A stretch of DNA of 64,000 nucleotides from assembly GCA_036504735.1 (NCBI GenBank), contig DASXUQ010000019.1, positions 1 to 64,000 on the forward strand, in the 5' to 3' direction. The notes beneath the pieces were generated by a model, which saw only the letters and a program-made list of their open reading frames with translations, had not been told where the DNA came from and made no database searches. The position numbers and the translations under genes were made by a program. Source of the DNA: a bacterium (GTDB lineage Bacteria > Electryoneota > RPQS01). Every line of letters begins with the position of its first letter. Within the stretch, counting starts at the first letter, position 1. Positions 44,526-51,890 of this stretch are shown here, in pieces.

Positions 44526-47368
44526 ACCCGATTGACAATATTCCCCCGGACATCGTCCAAGCCTGCCAGTCTATTGCTCAGTGCCATCGTGAGGTGACGG
44601 CGTGGGGCAACGAGATCGAAAAAGTGTTGCGGCGCATGGAGCAGGACCAGCGGTTAATTCTGGGCGGGGATTATGTGGATCATGGCTCACCGCAACCCGC
44701 CGCCCGGCTGCACATCGCGGTGGATTTCGCCGAGTTGATCCGGTTGGCGTTTCCGACACTGGACAAAGAGCGCGGCGCCGGCGCAGGAGTGGACAAAGTC
44801 AGCGAGCGCCACGGTCAGATGGTGCTGTTCTTCGGGCTCTCCGCAGAGTTTTATCCCTTGGTCATGCTGCCACCCCACGCCGAAGAATACCGCCATTTTG
44901 TGAAGGATTTGCCGAATTTCGTCCAGCGGCGGGTCAACGTTGAGTTCGAGCTGTTGCGTCATCAGTTGAATGACCTTTTCCGATCAGCGGCGCTGCCGGA
45001 GGATGCCGGACCGCAGGGTGGCCAGATCAACGATCAAGACTTCCAGGCGATCGTCCGCAAATTGGAGCAAGAGTATCCGAACCTGGCGATGTTGATGTCA
45101 GGCACATTCTCCGCCGGGGTGCATCTTCTCCAGTCCTTGTTCGGCACGAGCTTTCTGACCCCGCGCGTTACGACGCGATTGGAAGACCGTCTGCCTTCGG
45201 AGGTAATCCGCACCGTAACGTGTCATTTCCCCCCTCCTAAGACTACCGCGGACGAAGAGGTCAGCAGACAAGCACCGTCCATTCCGAAAAAATCCCGCCT
45301 CTTGCCGTCGGGTCGTCCTGCCCCAGTCGATTTGCCGGGGCCGGCGGATGTCGGCAGTGACCCTTTCTGGTACACACGCTGCGTGGACGAGCGGAGGCGC
45401 GAGTTTCGCGACCGATCCGACGCCAACGACGCCGTTGCGTTGACGTGGGTAGAGCGTCTGAACCATGATCTCTATCGACGCACCCAGAGTGAGCAGCCGG
45501 AAGCGCCGCGTGACATCCTCCTATTCCTTTCCAATTCGCCCGCTCTTGTCAGGGCGCTAACCCGGGCTGAATCCATCTCCGCGGATACCAGCCACGTCTG
45601 CGTTCCCGGGCTGCAAGTCAACGTCGCATCCATTGACGCGTTGAAAGCCCTCGTGGTGGACCTGCGTCACCCGCAGGACAGTACGAATCCCATGGTGTAC
45701 TTCTTCCGGCAATTGGATACCTTTCGTTTGTTCACGACGATCCGCAACCAGAACATTCTTTCCCTGACGGCAAGAGCACTGGATCCGCAGAAACGCGGCG
45801 ATGTTTTGGCCAAGGTCATTCAGTTGCGCCAGGATTACGCCGTGTTTTCGGAGAACAGCAAATTGATGGCAGAGATAGCGCGAGACTTCGGTGCGGGCGG
45901 ATCCCTGGACGAGAACGCATCGTATTATTCGATGTCCGCCAGCGAGGAAGGCCGGAATGCCATTCATGCTCTGAGCCGCGCGGTAGAACGGCTTGACCAC
46001 CGGCGGAAGCAGATGAAAGCCGGTTTCGACTTCGCAGGCTCACTTGCACCCAGCGATATGGCGCCGCTCTTTCCCGATCTATCATTCGGGAAGGAGCGTA
46101 AAGAAGAGCGACGGTTTGCCGAGCTGATCGCATTTCTCCGCGACCGCAAGCGGGGTTTCGATCAGTTCCAGCGGTTTGTGCAGGGTGAACTCGCCGATTT
46201 TCGCTTTCGGTGGACAGCCCTGCGGCTCCAGTCGGAAGCTATCGAAACGATAGAATCGGGAAAGCCGGATTACGTGCTGCGTTTCGGCTCCCTGCCATAT
46301 TATGTGACCTTGCGGGATTGCAGTCTCGGTTTGGCTAAGGATCTGGTCCAGGTCATCGATCTCTGTAATCGGGATGTTCTCCCGGGACAGGTATCATCCA
46401 TAGGCCGACTACTCCTCGACTTTTCCAAGCGGCTGCATGATGACTGCTCCGAATTCTACTGGCTTGACCAAGCGGCTCCTGCGGCGGCGCAACTCGAACG
46501 CAAGTTGATCTTCCTGCAGTTGATGTTCGTGGACGAGAATTACCGGGACATTGTAAGGATCGTTGACGCCATGGACATCAGTTATCTGGGCAATGAAGTG
46601 ACGGAGGCGTCGCGCGATGACATCGATCTTCTGCTGCGCGAGTTGTGCCTCCTCCGGATTGAAGCCGCGGTGCTCGATTACAGCAAAACCATGGATGCGC
46701 CGGATGTTCATCCGAAAGTCCGTGCCAAGGCCGCGAGGAACATGCGAAAGACCGTGGACGAGGCCGTTGACTTCTACGATCTTCATGCGCGGATCGCTCC
46801 TGATTTCCGTCCCTATCGGTTTCTGCACGCTGCCGTGGTCGGGACTCTTCAGTTGCTTGACCTGGCTCCCGGCGAATACTTTCATGGTGAACTCGAACGG
46901 TCCATCCTGACCAACAGATGCCGGATCGTGGCCGAAGGCGCGACAGCGGACCTTCGCCTCAGCGATACTCAGGATCTGCCGGCGACCCGATTGATCGGAC
47001 AGCGTCCTCTGTGGGAGGCCGCGACCAATAATCTCATCTATTGGCTGGCGAAGAGTGGAACTCGAGACAACGTGTTTGAGGCACACCGTATTATGCAGGA
47101 GCACATTGAGCGCAACGGCAACGAGTATCCGCGCCGGGAATCTTTTAAGCACACGTGCGGTCTTGTGCATTATGAGATGTGGATGATGCTGCGTCATGAT
47201 GCGTCACAGACCGACGTGGCGGCGCTTCACCGGCAAGCCGCCACGGACCTGCTCGACAAGGTGGTGCAGATCACCAAGCCGGGCAGTTTTGTCCACGTGG
47301 ATTGCATAACGCGACTCGCAAAGCTGAGGCCAGGCACCCCTGCCCCAGTGAAGGGGAGCGCCGCGTGA
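44522..47368 (+). CDS. Unrecognised 948-aa cassette protein C
   Basis: 948 aa, soluble, no family recognised. The N-terminal 450 residues are alpha/beta: the strand-helix blocks LHIAVDFAELIRLAF, PLVMLPPHAEEYRHF and RDILLFLSNSPALVRAL occur in the order and spacing of a large PIN-like nuclease fold, but the acidic residues are not clearly all present, so this is only a hint. The C-terminal 500 residues are almost all helical, with TPR-like pairs (RKTVDEAVDFYDLHARIAPD, EAHRIMQEHIERNG). It is the largest cassette protein, and a scaffold or effector role is plausible. Gene D follows after 146 bases that lack an obvious gene. Confidence 0.72.
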   Translation: MNPIDNIPPDIVQACQSIAQCHREVTAWGNEIEKVLRRMEQDQRLILGGDYVDHGSPQPAARLHIAVDFAELIRLAFPTLDKERGAGAGVDKVSERHGQMVLFFGLSAEFYPLVMLPPHAEEYRHFVKDLPNFVQRRVNVEFELLRHQLNDLFRSAALPEDAGPQGGQINDQDFQAIVRKLEQEYPNLAMLMSGTFSAGVHLLQSLFGTSFLTPRVTTRLEDRLPSEVIRTVTCHFPPPKTTADEEVSRQAPSIPKKSRLLPSGRPAPVDLPGPADVGSDPFWYTRCVDERRREFRDRSDANDAVALTWVERLNHDLYRRTQSEQPEAPRDILLFLSNSPALVRALTRAESISADTSHVCVPGLQVNVASIDALKALVVDLRHPQDSTNPMVYFFRQLDTFRLFTTIRNQNILSLTARALDPQKRGDVLAKVIQLRQDYAVFSENSKLMAEIARDFGAGGSLDENASYYSMSASEEGRNAIHALSRAVERLDHRRKQMKAGFDFAGSLAPSDMAPLFPDLSFGKERKEERRFAELIAFLRDRKRGFDQFQRFVQGELADFRFRWTALRLQSEAIETIESGKPDYVLRFGSLPYYVTLRDCSLGLAKDLVQVIDLCNRDVLPGQVSSIGRLLLDFSKRLHDDCSEFYWLDQAAPAAAQLERKLIFLQLMFVDENYRDIVRIVDAMDISYLGNEVTEASRDDIDLLLRELCLLRIEAAVLDYSKTMDAPDVHPKVRAKAARNMRKTVDEAVDFYDLHARIAPDFRPYRFLHAAVVGTLQLLDLAPGEYFHGELERSILTNRCRIVAEGATADLRLSDTQDLPATRLIGQRPLWEAATNNLIYWLAKSGTRDNVFEAHRIMQEHIERNGNEYPRRESFKHTCGLVHYEMWMMLRHDASQTDVAALHRQAATDLLDKVVQITKPGSFVHVDCITRLAKLRPGTPAPVKGSAA

Positions 47369-47514
47369 TTCACGCTTCTGCGCCCTATCCCCCAGCTTCG
47401 TGGGCGCGTAGACCTTGATGGAGAAGCGCGTCTGTATCCGCGTGGGCTTCCGGCCCATGGGTATGCAGGCGCTTTCGAATACGAACAGACGTACCCCTCA
47501 TTATTTACCGCCCT

Positions 47515-49554
47515 ATGGACAACAAACAGCCCCCGTTTCGCAAGCTCCGAGGCTATGCGTTCGACCCCTCGCTGTCGCTTCAGGCCTCGACCGTCGACAT
47601 CAACGAAGTCATCTACAAGGTGGATTGGGAGTCCAAACTGGATCCGGGCCCGATCGGAGAATACGTTGAGGTCGTCGACTACGATCCGACGATCGACGAG
47701 ATTTACCGTCCCGTGGATCTGAACGCCATATACCTGCTGGCGACCGAGGGACTGGAGCCGAGCGACAGCAATCCGCAGTTTCACCAGCAGATGGTGTATG
47801 CCGTGGCGATGACGACGATTCGCAATTTCGAACTGGCATTGGGCCGGAAAGCCATCTGGAATCCGAGGTGGGTGAGAACGGGCCGCACGCTGATGCGGGA
47901 ATACGTCGGCAAGTTGCGCATCTACCCGCACGCCATGCGGGAAGCCAACGCGTATTACAGTCCACAGAAGAAAGCCCTGCTGTTCGGCTATTTTCTCGCC
48001 GCGCCCGATGATATCAGCCTGCATATGCCGGGCGGACTGGTGTTTACCTGTTTGAGTCATGACATCATCGCTCACGAGACGACCCATGCTCTGCTGGACG
48101 GGATGCACAGCGGATATTCCACACCCACCAACCCGGACGTTTTGGCCTTTCATGAAGCGTTCGCCGATATCGTAGCGTTGTTTCAGCATTTTACCTTTCC
48201 GGAAGTATTAAAGCATCAGATCGCCCGGACTCGAGGAGATCTGGAACAACAGAACCTTCTGGGAGAATTGGCGCAGGAGTTTGGGCAGGCTACCGGTCTG
48301 TACGGCTCGCTGCGGGAGGCCATCGGCGAACGTAACCCGGTCACCGGCAAATGGCAGAGGAAGAAGCCTAAGCCGACAGACTATGAGCAGGCGACGGAAC
48401 CGCATGTGCGCGGCAGCATTCTGGTAGCGGCGGTGTTCGACGCATTCTTAAGCATCTATAAGCGGCGTGTGGCGGATCTATTGCGCATCGCCACCGGCGG
48501 CACGGGAGTCCTGCCCGAAGGGGAGCTGCATCCCGACCTGGTGAACCGTCTGGCACAGGAAGCCTCCAAGGCTGCCGGTCACGTTCTGCGCATGTGCGTC
48601 CGCGCCCTGGATTACTGTCCGACCTCGGACATTACCTTTGGCGACTATCTGCGGGCGATTATCACAGCCGATTTTGACCTGGTTGAAGATGACGCGCGCG
48701 ATTACCGTCTGGCCTTCATCGAAGGCTTTCGCCAGCGGGGCATCTATCCGGACGGAATGAGGACGCTGTCCGTAGAGAGCCTTTTGTATACGCCCAACGG
48801 CGTCGGCTCGGACCTCGAAGAGAAGTTCAAGTTCCTTTCCCAGTATTTGCGCGCTTTCCGGAACCGGATCTATTATGTCACCCGGCGCAGGGAGATCTAC
48901 AACATCACCAGCGCCTATATGTCCGGCAGCCGCGCATCGGGGACCGAAGACGGCGCCAAAGTGACCAGCCATAAGGTTCGCAGCCTCCAAGACCGGATCG
49001 GCCGGAAGTTTGCGCACTCGGAAGAATTCGAGGTTCTGACCGGTCTTGTGCTTTCCGAAGGATGGAAGAAGCTGGGGTTGGGGCAACTCGGCAGTAAGGA
49101 ACGCGGCGCCCTCGACTTTCAGGTCCACTCCCTGCGGCTCGCCAACCGGGTCTCGCCACAAGGGAAAATTCAAAACCACATCCAGCTGACGCTGGTGCAG
49201 CGGGTGGGGATGCGCTACGATCCGGAGGCCGATGCCGCCTCGCGCAACCCCTTCACTCCGTTTGTCCCGAAGGATGATACCCCGTTGAAAAAGGACGAGT
49301 TCATCTATGAAGGATGCTGTACTCTGATCTTTGACCTGGATGACCTGACGTTGAAATATGTGATCCGGAAACCCCTTCTGGATATCGAGCGTCTGCACGC
49401 AGAGCACACGTATCAATTCAACCTCGAGCGCATGCGCCGGCAACATGGCTATCTGTTCGGCGAGTACTGCCGCAACGAATTCGTGGCGTATTTCGGCGGT
49501 GCGGAGGACAATGCCGTGAATGAGCCGTTCTCTTTTCTGCACAGAACATACTAA
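47515..49554 (+). CDS. Cytoplasmic M4-like zinc metallopeptidase (cassette D)
   Basis: 679 aa without a signal peptide. The zinc site is H187-E-T-T-H191 in IIAHETTHALLDGMH, with the third ligand E214 in AFHEAFADIV. A later block, EPHVRGSILVAAVFDAF (about residues 312-328), matches in position the M4/thermolysin segment that supplies the second catalytic histidine (V-H-x-N-S-G-I-x-x-x-A). A conserved-looking stretch FHQQMVYAVAMTTIRNFE precedes the core. About 300 extra C-terminal residues are of unknown fold. Being intracellular is unusual for an M4-type enzyme, which normally is secreted. It sits nine bases upstream of the metallo-beta-lactamase-fold gene. No clear ribosome binding site before the ATG. 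Confidence 0.85.
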   Translation: MDNKQPPFRKLRGYAFDPSLSLQASTVDINEVIYKVDWESKLDPGPIGEYVEVVDYDPTIDEIYRPVDLNAIYLLATEGLEPSDSNPQFHQQMVYAVAMTTIRNFELALGRKAIWNPRWVRTGRTLMREYVGKLRIYPHAMREANAYYSPQKKALLFGYFLAAPDDISLHMPGGLVFTCLSHDIIAHETTHALLDGMHSGYSTPTNPDVLAFHEAFADIVALFQHFTFPEVLKHQIARTRGDLEQQNLLGELAQEFGQATGLYGSLREAIGERNPVTGKWQRKKPKPTDYEQATEPHVRGSILVAAVFDAFLSIYKRRVADLLRIATGGTGVLPEGELHPDLVNRLAQEASKAAGHVLRMCVRALDYCPTSDITFGDYLRAIITADFDLVEDDARDYRLAFIEGFRQRGIYPDGMRTLSVESLLYTPNGVGSDLEEKFKFLSQYLRAFRNRIYYVTRRREIYNITSAYMSGSRASGTEDGAKVTSHKVRSLQDRIGRKFAHSEEFEVLTGLVLSEGWKKLGLGQLGSKERGALDFQVHSLRLANRVSPQGKIQNHIQLTLVQRVGMRYDPEADAASRNPFTPFVPKDDTPLKKDEFIYEGCCTLIFDLDDLTLKYVIRKPLLDIERLHAEHTYQFNLERMRRQHGYLFGEYCRNEFVAYFGGAEDNAVNEPFSFLHRTY

Positions 49555-49563
49555 GGGCGTCCC

Positions 49564-51033
49564 ATGAGTAAGAATCGCGTTGCGAAGGTGACCATCCGAA
49601 TGTACAGGATCGGAACGGGGGACTGTTTCGTGCTGCAGTTCCACCGGGCCGATCAGACGGTGTGCTCGATGCTCATCGACTTCGGAAGCTGCATGGGCAC
49701 TAAGGCAGACTTTGACCGCTTTGCGACAGAAATACGTGACCATGTCAACGGGCGAATCGATGTGCTGGTCGTCACGCACGAACATTTGGACCATATCATC
49801 GGGTTTGAGCGTGGCAGCGACGTGTTCCAGACAATCGAGATCGGCCAGGTGTGGGTGGCGTGGACAGAAGACCCGACGGATAAGCTGGCCAAACGGTTGA
49901 AAAGCTCATATGGTAAAGACCGGCAGGCGCTGGCCGCCGCGGTGGCGAAGATGGAGATGATGGTCAACGACCCGAATTACCGGGCAATGGTTGCCGCCGA
50001 ATGGGACGCCTCCGCCCGCTTGAAACGGCAGGAAGCATTTGTCGCCGGGCTTCAGGACTTGCTGTTTCACTATACGGGTACAGCCAATGCCGCTGCGGCA
50101 ATGACCAGCCAGACCCAACGGGCCATGGAGTATGTGCTGCACAAGATCAGCAAGCAGACGAAGGAGCCGCCCTTCTACTGTGTGCCGGGGCGGCAGGAGC
50201 CCAAGGTGAAGGGGCTGGACGGCGTCCGGTTCTATGTCCTGGGGCCGCCGCGGGATGAGAGCTATTTGAAGCAGGAAGAAAGCAGCGACGAGGTGTACAC
50301 CCGCAAGCGCGGTTTCGCCGACGATCCGGCATTTTCGGACGCCTTGCACGACGACGCAGCGAAGCTCGAGAAGATCCGACCCTTCGAAAAGTCATTTTCC
50401 TTTGAGGAGAAGGAAGCGGTGAAAATCCGCAGCGAGCAGCTCGCCGGGCGGAACGCCTGGCGCAACATTTCGCTGGACTGGCTCACGAGCGCGGGGCACT
50501 TAGCCCTTCGGCTTGACCGGTACATGAACAACATGAGTCTGGCACTGGCCATCGAACTCGAAGACTCCGGCAAAGTGCTGTTGTTTCCCGGAGACGCGCA
50601 ATCGGGCAATTGGCGCAGTTGGCATGACGATGATTTGCGGTGGACCGTTGGGAGCGGGAAAGACAGCCAGACGATTTGCGCCCGGGATCTTCTCGAGCGA
50701 ACGGTCTTCTACAAGGTCGGGCATCATCTGAGCCATAACGGGACCGCATCGAGGAGCGGATTGGAACTGATGAATAGTGATGACCTTGTGGCCTTCGCCC
50801 CGCTGGACGAGAACAAGATTAGCGCGGGATGGGGACGCACGATGCCCTCGCCGGGGGTTCTGGAGGAGTTGATTCGACGCACGAAGGGCCGGATCTTCCG
50901 CATAGACACAAAACTTGAGAGCGATCCACGCGCCAAGGCTGAACGTCGCAAGTTCAGCCGGAGTGACGATGAGCTGTTCAAAGGCGCGTATGAGATTACC
51001 GACTCCTATATCGAGTACACGATCACCTTGTAG
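49564..51033 (+). CDS. ComEC-type metallo-beta-lactamase-fold hydrolase (cassette E)
   Basis: 489 aa, no signal peptide or membrane helix. It opens with the strand-rich IRMYRIGTGDCFVLQFH typical of ComEC/Rec2-related MBL proteins; metal ligands are seen in VTHEHLDHIIGF (H-x-H-x-D-H), FPGDAQSG (Asp) and YKVGHHLSHNG (His). A helical insert of about 200 residues separates the first and later motifs. Members of this fold cleave phosphodiesters, nucleotides or other esters; the substrate here cannot be read off. It is the last gene of the cassette and is followed at 51095 by a fragment of an unrelated secreted protein. Confidence 0.87.
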   Translation: MSKNRVAKVTIRMYRIGTGDCFVLQFHRADQTVCSMLIDFGSCMGTKADFDRFATEIRDHVNGRIDVLVVTHEHLDHIIGFERGSDVFQTIEIGQVWVAWTEDPTDKLAKRLKSSYGKDRQALAAAVAKMEMMVNDPNYRAMVAAEWDASARLKRQEAFVAGLQDLLFHYTGTANAAAAMTSQTQRAMEYVLHKISKQTKEPPFYCVPGRQEPKVKGLDGVRFYVLGPPRDESYLKQEESSDEVYTRKRGFADDPAFSDALHDDAAKLEKIRPFEKSFSFEEKEAVKIRSEQLAGRNAWRNISLDWLTSAGHLALRLDRYMNNMSLALAIELEDSGKVLLFPGDAQSGNWRSWHDDDLRWTVGSGKDSQTICARDLLERTVFYKVGHHLSHNGTASRSGLELMNSDDLVAFAPLDENKISAGWGRTMPSPGVLEELIRRTKGRIFRIDTKLESDPRAKAERRKFSRSDDELFKGAYEITDSYIEYTITL

Positions 51034-51094
51034 AGCGAGACCGAGCGAATCGAATCGATGGGCAACGGGCGGCGACACAGGACTACCCTTGCGT

Positions 51095-51178
51095 CGCGTC
51101 GCCTCCTCCGGTTTGTATCTCTGCCGGATGAAGGCGGGCAACTTCACCGCTACTCAGAAGATGTTGCTGATGAAGTAG
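51095..51178 (+). pseudogene. Orphan end of a Por-type sorting domain
   Basis: 27 codons plus stop reading RVASSGLYLCRMKAGNFTAT followed by QKMLLMK, the exact pattern of the C-terminal strands of sorting domains (compare VAAGMYICQIRAGNF and KMLLLK of the gene at 51311). There is no matching YPNPFN segment or any upstream coding sequence: the preceding 60 bases and the MBL-fold gene are in other frames. It is therefore the broken 3' end of a lost secreted-protein gene. Confidence 0.8.
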
Positions 51179-51199
51179 CGTACCTTTGCTTCGATGCCA

Positions 51200-51238
51200 C
51201 AGGGGCCGACTCAGAATGACTGGGTCGGCCCCTGTTTT
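51200..51238 (+). terminator. Rho-independent terminator after the cassette
   Basis: Perfect 11-bp arms (51200-51210, 51224-51234) followed by TTTT. It probably belonged to the lost secreted-protein gene and now ends the cassette transcript. Confidence 0.85.
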
Positions 51239-51253
51239 GTTATTCGGAAAAGC

Positions 51254-51285
51254 AAAACAGGCTCCCCGATTGCGCGAGGAGCCTG
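51254..51285 (-). terminator. Terminator of the minus-strand surface-protein operon
   Basis: 8-bp arms (51258-51265, 51278-51285) with the T run on the minus strand, 25 bases past the stop codon of the 192-aa gene. Confidence 0.8.
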
Positions 51286-51310
51286 TATCTGATTGACAGG
51301 TGTTGCTGAA

Positions 51311-51889
51311 TTACTTCAGGAGCAACATCTTTTGAGAACTGACAAAGTTGCCAGCTCTGATTTGACAGATATACATACCCGCAGCCACGCTGCTGGCATT
51401 CCACGTCACATTGTACGTTCCTGCGTCCCGTGCCTCATCCACGAGGTTGGCCACTTCCTGACCCAAGGCATTGTACACTTTCAGACGTACATGCTCGGCT
51501 TTGGGCAGATCGAAGCGGATTTCGGTAACCGGGTTAAACGGGTTGGGATAGTTCTGGTGCAGGGCATACTCGGTAATGACGGGTTTCGCCGGCTTGGCGT
51601 CCATCGGGGCCATCGGAGTCACCATGACGACCGGGAGATTAATGGCACCGATCAGGGAATGTGAGCCCTTGGCGGACATCTCGAGTACCGTGATCACTCC
51701 CGTGTTCATCTTCATGGAATAGGACTCGGAATTTGCCGTTGGTCCGGGCAACGCGAGGCTCGGTTTTTCCGCAGCGCGCTCGTGAGACTTCGCGGCGTTA
51801 CCCGATGTGGTTGCTATCGGCTCGTGGTTGCCGGCAAGCAGCAGCGACGGCAGTAGGAGCAAGACGGCGAACGTTAGTTTCTTGCTCAT
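51311..51889 (-). CDS. Small secreted protein with Por-type sorting domain
   Basis: 192 aa. Signal peptide (MSKKLTFAVLLLLPSLLLAG), about 85 residues of unknown, low-complexity character, then a full sorting domain: HQNYPNPFNPVTEIRFDLP, VRLKVYNALGQEVANLVDE, VAAGMYICQIRAGNF and QKMLLLK. It starts one base after the upstream gene's stop, with GGAGG overlapping that gene's end, so the two are co-transcribed. With so little cargo, it may act as a small surface protein or a partner of the repeat protein upstream. Confidence 0.88.
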   Translation of the reverse strand: MSKKLTFAVLLLLPSLLLAGNHEPIATTSGNAAKSHERAAEKPSLALPGPTANSESYSMKMNTGVITVLEMSAKGSHSLIGAINLPVVMVTPMAPMDAKPAKPVITEYALHQNYPNPFNPVTEIRFDLPKAEHVRLKVYNALGQEVANLVDEARDAGTYNVTWNASSVAAGMYICQIRAGNFVSSQKMLLLK

Positions 51890-51890
51890 G

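Noticed and set aside
47369-47514. Extra small gene between cassette genes C and D
   Set aside because: A frame from 47415 overlaps gene D in another register and has no family character or ribosome binding site.
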